64,000 nt of DNA from Mucidula mucida. Its lineage: Eukaryota; Basidiomycota; Agaricomycetes; Agaricales; Physalacriaceae. Positions 36,580-48,282 of this stretch are shown here, in pieces; within the stretch, counting starts at the first letter, position 1, and every line of letters starts with the position of its first letter. The stretch is from positions 248,001-312,000 of the forward strand of contig JADNYV010000013.1 of assembly GCA_015501055.1 (NCBI GenBank), given 5' to 3'. Below the pieces are notes generated by a model that did no database searches, was not told where the DNA came from, and was given only the letters and a program-made list of their open reading frames with translations. Position numbers and translations under genes: made by a program.

Positions 36580-39500
36580 ATGGCAGTGGACCACCGCCCC
36601 AAAATCATCGAATCCGTGTTTTCTCGTCGAAATGCGGCTGGAGAGCTCGAGGAATCCTACGTGTCGCATGTCAAAATATGGGAGGAAGCAGAGAACAATA
36701 GCCGCAAGCCGCGGTACATTCTATTGTCTCGTGCGTACAACGCCAGTCCCAGTATGGAATCTCTCGCTGATGGCTCTCAGAGGGGTACAAGGGCAACGGA
36801 TTTATTCACAAGTCGAAGCTGAATAGCAATGGATCATTCTCCGTGGGCAAGACTTGGCGACTACCGGAACTGCGTGCCATATCGGTGACCAGCGTATGTT
36901 GCCCGTTTCTGCGCATTTTATCCGATATTCAGCCAAATTCAGACGACCAGCTTCAACATAACGCTTTCGCGGACGTACAAATGGCAGACGGAGGACGTGG
37001 ATGACCAGCATGCGTTCATCGACGCCCTAATACAGTTGTTTAATAAAGTAACTGGAGGTAATGCGACGCTGCAAGTGGATGGATTTGACGATCAGCAACG
37101 TATGTTGTATATTCTCGGATTCTGTTGTGTTAACAATAACTGGTAGATGGTCGGCAGCGAGTACTGAGTGACTATATGCGGCCAGAGCGGACACCGTCGC
37201 CGTCGACTTCCAGGATTTCTCCGTATGCCTCTGCCCCGCGCGACGAGCGAGCGGCTCCCTCCCGGTCCTCTTCCCCCTCTCAATCTACTCGCGGTAGTAA
37301 TAGTCGTCCGCCACCTTCTCGCAACCGAGCACCGTCCCCCGCATATTCCCAGGCTAGTTCACTTCCTTCTTCGAGAATGCGCTCCTCATCCCACTCATCT
37401 TCTACCGTCCGCCAATCCTTTGCCTCCACAGTCACATCCATTCCACCTCCACCTGCATCTGCTGCACCTTCCGCTCGTTCTAGTCCGAAAATTAACAGGA
37501 CAACCCCATCATCTTCTTCCGTCGATATTCCCGCGTCATTGCGCATTCCTTCCCCCGCACCGCCTCGAGAAATCACAAGAACAACGCCAGCTTCGTCGAT
37601 TGACTTGCCTGCAGCCTTAATTCCGGGAGGCCGGAATCGCTCACCCACGCCTCGCGAAATGGCCAGGACAACGCCATCATCGTCTATTGATGCGTCTTTC
37701 TCACGCACTCCAGCGGCAGAACCTCGACCTAGACGCGATTCTTCTCCTCCATCACAACCACAACCCAGAAAACCTACGCGTGGTTTGACAATATACGATA
37801 GTGGTTCAGGTGGCCGACGAGAGCAGAACGCGAGAATATCGTATTTCGATCCAGCGAATCAAGCAATGATTGATCGGCTTATTGGAGGCGCTAATGACGC
37901 GGAAGCGGGGGAGGAGGAGAACACGCAGGCTACAATGGCCAACGTTGAAGAAATGATAGAGGGTTACGAGTGGGCAAGCGAGGATGTCTTTGGCAGAAAG
38001 ACTGCTCGCGGTGCTGCCGAATTGATTGAGGCGCGCCTCTTGGACGAACTCATGGCTTTGGAGAAGGCTAATATTCATTCATTCCTGGAATCAGACGATC
38101 GAATAGGTGTTGTTCTGAAGTTTATGGACGAAGCTATAACAGAACTGGATAATATGGGGAGCCTTGTCTCGTCATACAAGATTCATCTCAACGTAGGGAT
38201 CAATCTACGTCGCACCCTTGTTATTCATCTTCTCCTTTTAGGCCGTCGGGGACGACATCTCGCACATCCAGTCTCAGAATCGTGGTTTACAGGTTCAAAC
38301 TCAGAACCAGAAATCTCTTCTTGCCGAGATAGAAAATCTCATGGTTAGCGATAACGTGTTTGTCTTCTCAAAAGTTGACCCTCCTCTAGCAAACCGTTCA
38401 AGTCGACCAAGAGGTTCTGCGATCACTCAGTCAAGAGTCACTAGAGAAAGCTTCGAGTATCCAGCGGCTAGAGGAAGCTGCTAGCGAACTGTATAAGGCT
38501 CTACTCGCTGGCAAAGACACAGGTACAGTATGATCGTCCTTGGCTTCCACGTATCTTACCACTATATACAGACATGGCTGCCACAATGGAACGATTACAA
38601 GAGTACCGGACACATAATGCTCAGTTCTGCAAGCGAGTCTACGACTTCTTGTCCATCATGTTTTCTGCCCAGGTCTACACATGCTCGATTTCTCTTAACT
38701 AGTCTAACAAATTTGTAGAGCAAACTTCTGTTGGCCGATAATGAGGGTATAGTCTCAGTCGAGAAACGCAGACCAACTATCGCCTCGCATCGAGACTTGG
38801 AGAGCTACTTGGGTAGATATTCTGGTTTAATGTTGTATTTGAAGGAGATGGATGAGGCCATTTATGGCAGAGTCTGCGCGGTAAGGTCTTGTCGTGCAAG
38901 TTTTCTTGTGATCTCACCTGGATTACAGGCGTACTTCTCCGCTGCCAGCGATCTGCATGGCGTTCAAATGAAAGCGTTGATGTCCTCGTACATGAAGTAT
39001 GTCAAGAAGTCGTCGGAAGAGGAGCTTGATCAAGGTATGTTCAGTGTGTGTCGCCCATAATGATTCTCACCAGTTGCAGGCTATTTCGCTGGAACGACGC
39101 CGAACGCCGGAAGGCCATCTGGCATGAAACGTGCTGGAACCCTCATACGTTCTCCAATGGAGGGGCGTCGAGACAAGGACAAATCAGATGGCAACTTGAA
39201 GGCCGCAGAGGTAGGCATTCATGCTTGGTAATTGATTTGTGCACTGATATCGTCCTCAGGTTCTCGATATGGTCCTATCTCAGATAGCGCCTTTGATTAC
39301 TCACGAGGACGATTTCATCACCGATTTCCTACAAATCAATGACGCCGCTTTGACCTTTGCGGACTACATGGGATTGGACAATTACTTCCGACGTCAAGCA
39401 GCTCGCAGCTCGGAATAAGTCAGAGTACGATGAAGCTCGTTCGGGGGGCGCTCGAACTGATATTCAGCTTCCTCCCTGCGGAATTGAAGTCTTGGCTAGA

Positions 39501-40667
39501 CGAGGCCCTGGCGAAAGACAAAATGTATGTGCCTACGACTCGCTCAGGTTCTTTGTATTTAAAATGCCTACAGGCAGGTGTATGGTCTTCTTGCATGCTT
39601 GGAACGGTTTATTTCAGACACCGACGAGATGGGGGGGAACTTCTTGCTCGGTGTATTGGACAAACAGCAGATGCGATTGAAGGGTCTTCTTGATCGCCAC
39701 ATCGTAAGTTCCGCTATCTGTTCCGCTTTCGTTTTTGTAACTGATTGTGGTGCAACAGAATGAGCAAATACAGATTGTCGAAGCTACCAAGCTCACGAGT
39801 AAGAAGCGTAAGGGTGTGGCGCCGTTCGTCAAGCACTTCCCGATATATATTGGACGCGTCGAGGCTCAGCTCATCGGTTTCGATGACCTGGAGATCAGGT
39901 CACACGTTGATACCGCCTACGAGAAGATAGTTCAGACGATGTTCGAGTCCCTGAAGCAGATGGCTAAATTGGATGGTGCGGAAGGCGAGGACAAGGGTCA
40001 ACTGAACTATCACGTTATTCTCATCGGTGAGACCGTTGATACACTCCCTTGACTATGCGACTAACATTCGTTCTGCAGAGAATATGCATCACTTTGTGGC
40101 TGAAACGTCCCAGCTGGAACTTGGATCCGCCGCTGGGTTTTTGCGCAAAGCCGAGGCCATATACGATGAGAATCTCAGTGCGTACGTGAAGATTGTTCTG
40201 CGAAGACCTTTTGCGAGGATCATTGTGAGTTGTATTCCGCCTACCTATGTCGATTAAATCGCCTCATGTGCTATATCAAGGACTACTTTGAGGGCGTTGA
40301 GCGTCTACTCAAGACGACCGCGCCAACAGAGGTGGCGACGAACAGCAGCTACAATCGACATTCCCTAAAGAAAGTGGTCAAGGAATACAGCTCCAAGGAC
40401 GTGCGCAAGTACATTGACGCGCTGTTCAAGCGGGTGGAGAAGCACTTTACGGAGGCGTCGGAGAAGACGACGACGGAGGAGATTGGGGGCATCGCGCCGG
40501 GGACGGTGATGGTGGGCGTGTGGAAGGCGTGCGAGGAGGAGCTGCTGAGGATTACGGAGCTGTTTGGGAAGAGGATTGCGCAGTGTTATCCGGATGCGGG
40601 TGTGGTGTTGGATTATACCCCGGGGGATGTGGAGGGTGCGTTCAGGCGCCATCGGGTTGGGTCGTAG
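36580..40667 (+). CDS. SEC3: Exocyst complex subunit Sec3
   Basis: Tethers secretory vesicles to the plasma membrane at sites of polarised growth. The N-terminal PIP2/Rho-binding PH-like domain is readable: RPKIIESVFSRRN, VSHVKIWEEAENNSRKPRYI, SFSVGKTWRLPEL and FNITLSRTYKWQTED. A Ser/Pro-rich linker follows (about 37190-37780), then the coiled-coil region, and the C-terminal Sec3 helical domain to RRHRVGS. More than a dozen small introns give roughly 1,050 aa. I chose the ATG at 36580. At about 39412-39418 the frame breaks: ...QAARSSE is followed by TAA, while the next frame continues SQSTMKLVRGALELIFSFLP. No splice site can bridge this. A one-base loss in an A run is the simplest reading, perhaps a sequence error since Sec3 is normally conserved. 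Confidence 0.9.
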
Positions 40668-41098
40668 TGTGTGTATTTTATTAGGAACATTTGTAGCATG
40701 AGTTTGGGTGTGGACGCTTGTTCACGTTTGAATAAGCAGAGTGCTCATGTACTGGGCGCATAGTCCAAGATGGGAGTGTTCGCCTTCACCCTGTTTGCTG
40801 GCAGCTGAGGAGGTAGCTGAGCGCTGAGCGTCCAATATGTCAGTAGCGTGCGTCGGCCTTGTAAGTTGAACCCTGGATTGACGGTGTCCAGTATGTGAGG
40901 ATAGCCAGGAGGCAGAAAGTACATTCGAAACTACTAGTCTACATTTCAACAGGATTCAAACGTCCCTTTGAATTCAGTCTATTGGGCCTTCGGGCATGTC
41001 CGAGCAGGCGAATGTCATCCTACGAAAACGTGTGTGGAATCTGCGAACATATCATTAACTGATGTGCAGATAAGTCAGAGTCTACACAGACGCGCATA
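40668..41098. other. Convergent intergenic gap
   Basis: 3' flanks of Sec3 and the kinase-like gene. Nothing recognised. Confidence 0.4.
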
Positions 41099-42774
41099 CT
41101 AGTCAGCGCCTCTGAACCATGGAAGCTCTAGGATGTCCTGTGGGCCACCAGTCATGAAAGACGAGCAATCCAGAGTGACTGTATGACCAAGCCTCCGAGT
41201 AATCCAGACATCTCTTAACAACGCCTCTGCGGTAATCCGACTTTCTTGAGGTTGAAAAATCAGTGAAAGAAGGTCCCGCAGAGGGTACGAGATGTTGTCG
41301 GGGATTGGTATGTTTCGATTCATAATCTATCAGAAAGTGAGCCCCGGTGCGCTGTAAACCAAAACAACACACATTGGTAAGGACATGGAGAAGGCTTCTC
41401 TTTTCGCGTTTCCAGGGATGGCCGCCCGCGATGAGCTCGAGGATGACGTTTCCGAGACTCCAAATGTCAGTACGCGAGTCGTACTCTTCCTCGTTGACCA
41501 TTTCGGGGGACCGTGCATGGTATTGGTCAGGTTTCTTGGTTATAGTATCTAGATGGACTGGTTTGTAGTGACAGACAAATAAAAAGTTAACATGGATAAC
41601 TCACGAAGTATATCGGGAAAAATGGCACCACCAACTTCAGTGATCTTGATGCGGCCCTGGAGGCTAACCAAGATGTTCGCGCCTCTGATGTTGCGATGGA
41701 TGATTTGCTGCCCGTGTAGGTAGGCGAGACCGTGGAGGATCTGGGTTGTGATAATGGCTGCGTCGGATTCTGTCAAGCCCCCTAGGGTCTCGGCGAGAGC
41801 CTCGACGGTACCACCATTGATGAACTCCATGAACACCAAGCCCTCGTATCGCGTACGTTCATAGCCTATCACCACATGAGTTACTATCAGTGACCGGCAT
41901 AGGTAGGACAGTATCATACCAAGGAACTTGACGACATTCGGATGTTCAAGTGTCTTGAGAATCTCTGCTTCGGGAGTAGCTGCTGCAATTTTTTCCTGTT
42001 CATAGAAACAGTGAGCTTCCGAGACCTCTATTTGATTGGATCTCTAATAGTTACCTTGCGTGATAGAATTTTGCACGCCACAATAGACTTTAGGGGTGTG
42101 TAAACCATTGCATAGACGGAATCCGTAGTACTACTCGGCCCGAGGCCTTTCAATCGCTGGACATTTCTGCCTCCATCTGAAACCGATGAGCTTGCTGCAT
42201 TGTACATCCTTTACAAGAGATGAGTAGTTTTTAGTACGCACTATAGTCGAACGCCGTACCCACGGGCCATTGTGAACTCGGCAGTTCTGTGACGAATTGG
42301 GCTTTGCGCACTGCTTCAAGCAGTTTCGAGAATATTGCACGAGAGCATCTTTCAGAGGCAATCTCGCTGCGAAGCGTCTCCCGGAGACTGGCTGTATCCT
42401 CTTCGTCGTTGTCAAGTGTACGAAGGAGGATGGCTGCGTCAGGGCGGACTCTAGTAGTACTAGTAATCAGGATCGTCTGTTGAACCCCTTCACAAACAGA
42501 CTCACGGTAAGTATCTAGCAAAGTGAAGCCACGCGCTGCCAGTGAGAGAAATGAGAACAGGGGAAAATGCAATGATGCTGGTCTGAGTACACTCACAGAA
42601 CCTCAGGGTGACGCCTGCACGTCTAAGTAGGGTAGTGTGTACGATCGAGTAAACCACATACTTGAGTAATGTTGGAGGAGACGGTGGAGTATTAAGCTCA
42701 GAGCCATCATCATTTTCCGTATCGAGAAGGTCGTGGAAGAGGATGCCATTAATTGTGTTCGTGAGTGAAGCCAT
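41099..42774 (-). CDS. MAPKKK-like protein kinase domain protein, predicted pseudokinase
   Basis: The start MASLTNTINGILFHDLLDTE is followed by a non-kinase N-terminal part (FTLLDTYRESVCEGVQQTIL..., possibly helical). The kinase domain has VACKIL with its Lys, EAEILKTLEHPNVVKFLGYE, GLVFMEFINGGTVEALAE, and GLAYLHGQQIIHRNIRGANILV. The HRD Asp is Asn, and the DFG motif reads EVG. The C-lobe is normal: RSPEMVNEEEYDSRTDIWSLG, ILELIAGGHPW, and an end at ELPWFRGAD. The glycine loop is also atypical (GLGPSSTTDSV). Small GT-AG introns connect the pieces in one frame with no stop, so the gene looks maintained but non-catalytic. Closest by style to fungal STE11/MAPKKK domains. Confidence 0.82.
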
Positions 42775-43144
42775 GGTGAAGGTACGGTATCAGTCTTAAG
42801 ATACTGAACCAGCCGCTCCGAATTGCCAGCGTTAGGGTCCAAGTCGATCGGAACTCAAACACATGAGTGTCCAAATGAAGACGAGATGAAGGATAATGCA
42901 GAAGAGGCAAATCTATATCATACATAGGTTTCCACTTGCGATGTGAAGTCGAAAAGGAAAAAGGGAACCAGACGGTCACGTGCTGGGATACTCTGTAATT
43001 CCTGAAGCCGGCCTCAAATTCCCCACAGCACCTGTGTACAAAACTACCCATTTACCAAAACGACCACGCTAATTAAAATTAGATCTACACAATCCCAGCT
43101 ATATAGATACACTGATGCACACACAGCAAAAAAAACAAAACAAT
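42775..43144. other. Gap upstream of the pseudokinase gene
   Basis: Promoter of the pseudokinase gene and the 3' end of the UBE2O-like gene. An A-rich run near 43125-43142 is the only notable point. Confidence 0.4.
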
Positions 43145-46100
43145 TCAAGAAAACGACCGCGGCGGCGCATCCACCAAAGCCTGTAGTTTAGCTAATGTTC
43201 GTCCCAACGAAAGAATCCCGCCCGACGTCAACCTCGGCACAGCGAGATCCTCATCCTCCGCCATACTGGTACTGCAAGTCTGACTTTTCTCTATAAGCCT
43301 CTGAGCATCCGCAACGACCTTGCGCAGCCGCTGTTTATCGTAGTAGATGAATCTAATCTCACTCTCCAGGTCCCGAGAGGGATCTCGAGCGCGCGCCGGA
43401 CGAATCCGCGGGAGAGCACGTACGCCTTTTCGCTGTAAAGACGGCTACACCGAGAGTTGTCAGAAACATGGGAAGGTTGAGTGTAACATCATCATTATTC
43501 ACCTATTCACGATACCCTCTTCAGTGCCCCTAAGCTTCTCGTATGCTGGCTCACAGAACCATCTGTCAAGTAGAATAAGCTCTCTACCGTCGTTCAACGA
43601 TTACAGCAGAAGACCCACGGCTCTTTGACTAGAACTAGCCCTTGTATACTCACAAAGGCTTGGAGTAGGGACGAGCGCGCAGCGCTCCATATTTCATTCT
43701 GGTCCCCAGCCCACGTCCCGAGTATGGAAAGGCAGACCTTGCCCTCTTCGTACAGATTGCTAAATTCACAACGTCGTTAATTGTTTGTACGAGTAAAAAA
43801 GCCACTTACGGATTCACGCGCCCATTCCCATTCGTCCAGCTGAGGAAATACGCTTGCGGTGGACTGTTTGGAAAATTGGAGTCAAGCAGCCAGTCAATGA
43901 CGAATGGCGCATCCTCGTATGGGGTATTGCTTGGCCCGATTATCAGCGATCGCAATAGATCAGTGCGGTCTTCATAGGTTCTAACAATGATATTATCTAC
44001 GACACGAATAGTTAGCCGTCGCACAAGAACCCGTAATTCAGGACCCTCACCTGGTAGACTTGAAGTCAAAATACGATACTCTTTTCTTAACCGTCCCAAG
44101 AACGATTTGGACGGTTGCGCCGGGGGAGACGCATAGAACGCATGATCCACGGGACAAGAAGAGAGGATGTCAAATCGCTTCCATGGCAGGTCATCAGAGT
44201 CGCCATTCGCCTGTTGAGACGGTCCGTCGTCGACATCCTGTTCAGGCAAATCCTGTGATTCCACCTTTACAAGAGGTTCCGCGTCGATTTCACCCGTAGC
44301 CATAATATCGTTCTCAGTAAGGTCGTAGACGGACGTAACATCACTTTTTTCGTCAACGTCTTCCCATTCCGTATGGTCGCCTTGGCCTAGTTCGTCCCAG
44401 AGGCCTTGAGGAGCTTCCGAATCCCAGTACTCCATCATTGCGTCTTCGTCGTCCTCATGGTGGTGATGGTGATGCTCTCCATCCCAAGGATCATCCTCGA
44501 GTTGTTCAAAAGCATCGTAAAGTTTGGTTAGGCGCTGTAGAGGGTAGGCCTGCGATGAACCGTCCGCGTGAGCCACGAGGATTGTTCCGTCTAGATTGAG
44601 CTAAAAAATGTGTTAGATGCGCGAACAAGTGCTGAGGAGAACGGCATACCCGAATGACTTCACCGATCCAAGGCACTTTGGCTCCAGTCCGCCGAGGCTG
44701 CTGCATAGAACCCTCCGCGTCCGCCTCAGCAGTTCCTCGACGCTGTGCCACATCGTTACCTAATTCCCACATTTCTCGATGCCAACCGTCGAATTGGCCA
44801 TCTGCTGGTGGCAGCTGCTTGAGCCAGGCCTCCACCTCTCCAATCTTTGGTATCCTTGGTGGGGTATACCCGTTATCTGTTCCTTCAGCGTGAACAAAAA
44901 CCACATTGCCTATCCGCACACCGAGACCGTCACTGCCCAGATGATGCTCAGCATCGGACGTGCCGTGCGTGTCCAATTCCAGCGCAGAGACTATCTCTTT
45001 TGACTGAGTATCGGGAAAATACAAGGAAGCAAGCCGATGTTCTGCATCCACAGTTTGTACGACACCTGCACGGTTACCGTCTTCTCCGCGCCATATTACG
45101 TGGTCGCCGGGCCTGACATACAGTTAATGTCTTATCCACAGACACTAGCGCAAAAACTCTTACCAACAATCATACTCGTCGGTGTTGAGATATGGTATAA
45201 GATCCACTGTCCGACATGTTTCCATTGTCCCATCCTGCCATAACACGTCGACAGTTGTCTCTGTCTCTTTGACGGCCAACATGACGACGGGCAGATTGTC
45301 ATGCATGGAATAAGGAACTTCGATAGTGCCGTCCAGTATCCTAACACGGTCACCGATGCGCATCTGAAACTCTGTACGGCCTTTTAACAGAGTCAGTTTG
45401 GATACGTCCTTTGTTGACCAAAATCTGGGGGGTCTCTGCCTCTCCTGCGCCTCACTGGAACTTAGCTTGAATGTTGTTAGTAGGACAAGACTTAGCCATG
45501 AGAGACCAACTTACGGTTTGATTGATGGCCAACCACGCAATTGCGTATACATTGCGCTTTATATCAATGACTGTATCCCGGGCGGTTCCAAGGAAGCGAT
45601 CCAAGAAGTTCTGAACGCCAGTTGATGGGGGAAGGATATTCTATAGATCAATATGTCAAACACTAATAACGCGCCAAGAGCCGCGTGAACGAACACCTCT
45701 CTCTCCGATGGAAAAATGAGAGCCAAACTCGGGGAATCGGACGAGTTCGCGGCTGGAAGTCTCGATGAGATTTTCGTCGTACAACTAGAGCACCTGTATC
45801 AATGAATCATGATTGAGGATGTCGGTGACAACTGGGATATACCTCGATTATCTGCAGGAAGAAGAATGAGATTATTGTGGCTCGAGATTGGTTGAACGCA
45901 CCTGACCGACCCAGTCATTGTAAAGAACAAAATCTCTTGTATCTGCCTCCATCGCGGGGGCAACCTGGCTCGAGTCCCACCAGCCTTCCATAGGGACTTT
46001 GGTGATTGCATGTTCAAGCCTTCCCTTTACTTTGACGTCCACGATGACACCGGACCGAACATCATCTATGCTGCGTTTGCAAAAGTCTCCGGGCTGGAGT

Positions 46101-46558
46101 GTGCGGTCGACGAGCGTAAAGTCGCTTTCGGACAGGGTTTCGCGCGAGCTAGTATCGTTCAAGAATGTTACCCCGACTTCACCGCGCTTGAGCGGCCGCG
46201 ACAGTGGGTCGTCCTCTACAGGAATTATATCTTCAGCATCATGCCAGCATCTCTGTATTTATTATGTGAATATATGCGTTCAATTTGAGCGAAAAGCAAC
46301 TCGCCAGAACGATACCATAGGCGTTGGGATCCCGAATCAGTTTGACGACATCTTCCTGGTAGAACTGGAATATAATGTTGAGGCGTTTAGAAACTGAACA
46401 ATAACACGCATATATGCACCTTTGTCGCTGGCGCTGGGCGCGATTTGTTCGCCATGAGAAAAGGCGAGTAATCCCTTTGGTCGTGGTTGCAGGCTAAAGA
46501 TGGCAGGGATCGACCGATTGAGTCTTTGAACCATCACCATCATCCACAACGAATTCAT
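43145..46558 (-). CDS. UBE2O-like large ubiquitin-conjugating enzyme (E2/E3 hybrid)
   Basis: N-terminal CR1/CR2-type SH3-like repeats are visible ([82 protein letters not shown]). An acidic linker with six consecutive His residues follows. The UBC domain reads [63 protein letters not shown] and [19 protein letters not shown], with the active-site Cys. After it comes [20 protein letters not shown]. There, at about 43371, the frame slips: the expected continuation [16 protein letters not shown] lies in another frame, as if one G were lost from a G run. The end is RSFS with a stop at 43145. About 900 aa in many exons. The start codon lies 5 bp from that of the divergent F-box gene. Confidence 0.88.
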
Positions 46559-46563
46559 ATATC
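46559..46563. promoter_or_regulatory. Head-to-head start junction
   Basis: Only five bases separate the outermost ATG of the UBE2O-like gene (minus, 46556-46558) and the ATG of the F-box gene (plus, 46564-46566). Each 5' UTR and promoter must lie inside the other gene. In-frame downstream Met codons of the minus gene (within its first nine residues) would widen the gap only slightly. Confidence 0.7.
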
Positions 46564-48282
46564 ATGGCAATCCCCGCGGGAGACTTGACCGTCTTGCCGG
46601 TCGAGCTCATTGAATATATTCTGACATTTATTGACGGAAAATCTGTTGCAAAATGCAGAGAGGCAAGTCATTTTGCTCCCCAACGTCCAACATTGTTCTC
46701 AACACTTTTCAGATCTGTATATTCTTCCGTACTCTCATAGATGATTCCGCGGCCTCTGAATATTCTGTTGAACTGGCCAAACACGGTCTCAAGGCACATC
46801 ATTCGGCAGGGGGATCTGCAGACAGTCTACAAGTCCTCCGCAAATATGCGTCTGGTTGGGCAGATCCAGCCAGCATGACCGAAACCCACATCGACATGCT
46901 CCACGGTGGTCTCTGGGAGTTATTTGGAAACGTTTTTGCCCAGACAGGGCCCGATGGCGGCCTCCATCTCTTTCAACTACCTTCCCCCTCCCTTTCTATC
47001 CCAGAAAGCAAATGGAACATTCCCATGGATATTCCATTCCGCGACTTTGGCATGGACCCTTTCCAGGACGTGCTTATACTTATTGAAAGTCCCACCCAAG
47101 GACGTCGAAGGTTTTCTAGCCGCTTTCCCGTTCCCAACCGAACATTCAACTTTCATATTCGGACAATCTCCACTGGACAGAAACATCCTTTAGCAAAGAA
47201 TCCCAAAGTGTCTGTAAAGCTGGATATCATCAGTCGGGATGCAGTCTCAACATTTGCAATCCAAATCTCAGGAGATTACTTCGGAGTCTTCTTTAACGAT
47301 GCGCAAGGAGATGGAGGTTTCTTGGTTATCTGGAATTGGAAGACTGGCGAGAAAGAGATGGTAGGCCACTGACAATGATTTCCTCTTTACAATCCATCTC
47401 ATGAAATGCAGCACGTTTCGGATGACGAAATGACTTCCTTCGCATTCCTCACCGACCGCCACATCTTGATCAGCGACTGGGAGGGCATGGACATGTGCAT
47501 CACCATCGTAGACTTTAAAACAACCAGTAGCGAAGAGCTTGCGCTTATCGACGTCAATGAGCGCTGCCATCTTGCCCTTCCAGATGTCCGCGCCAGAGCC
47601 GTGGCCTCCATTCGATGTGACCCCTCACCCGCGTGGCCGAACGACGACAAGTCTACCCCATTCTACGACGACCACGATCAGCTGATTTACACCATCTCAA
47701 TGTGGTCCGCAGACATGCACCATTACAACTTCATTGTCCCGCGCGCCACAATTCTCCCTCACCTCGACTCAGTCGGCAGTATGGACAATTTCATCCCCTG
47801 GGAAGACTGGGGTGAGACTGGCGCTCGCGTTCTCGACTCTAGCCTCCATGCACCGCCCTCGATGGTGTGGTCGTGTACTACCTTTGGCTCGAAGATGGTC
47901 TCGTTTGAGACTGCAGGCGAATTCATCTATTGCTTTGACTTCAACCAGATGCGCGTCAAGCAGGAGATGGCAAGGGGTGCGCCTGAGGTCAAGCCGAACG
48001 TCAAATTTGCATTCCCGCAGGAAGAGATGGCCGTGTGCACCTCGGATACGGTGTTGACGAATGGGGAACATCCGGTCTTCACGTATGGTGTGAAGACGTC
48101 GCTGCCCTTCCGAGTGCGGGCTATCCCAATATCGCTTGGGCATGGACGATATTCGGTGATGTGCAGTCAGAATAATATCATCATCGTGGACTCGAGTCAG
48201 GTGAGGAGTTTGGATTGTTTATGTAGCTTTTCGGGCTTACCGTTGATAGGATGCGACACATTATCGTGTCCTTTCATTTTGA
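46564..48282 (+). CDS. F-box protein with C-terminal beta-propeller-like region
   Basis: Substrate receptor candidate for an SCF ubiquitin ligase. The F-box is at the start: DLTVLPVELIEYILTFIDGK, then SVAKCREICIFFRTLIDDSA. It is split by an intron with a GC donor (GCAAGT, 46663-46712); a GT donor two bases on would break the frame. The body continues YSVELAKHGLKAHHS and then WD-like strands such as GGFLVIWNWKTGEKEM, MTSFAFLTDRHILISDW and GRYSVMCSQNNIIIVDSSQ, typical of Agaricomycete F-box proteins. The final exon is DATHYRVLSF with a stop at 48280. About 530 aa. It is divergent from an E2-type ubiquitin enzyme, an interesting but possibly coincidental functional match. Confidence 0.85.

Noticed and set aside
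37280..37708. Minus-strand 142-codon frame and plus-strand alternative frame 37168-37620
   Set aside because: Both are shadows of the Ser/Pro-rich linker of Sec3.
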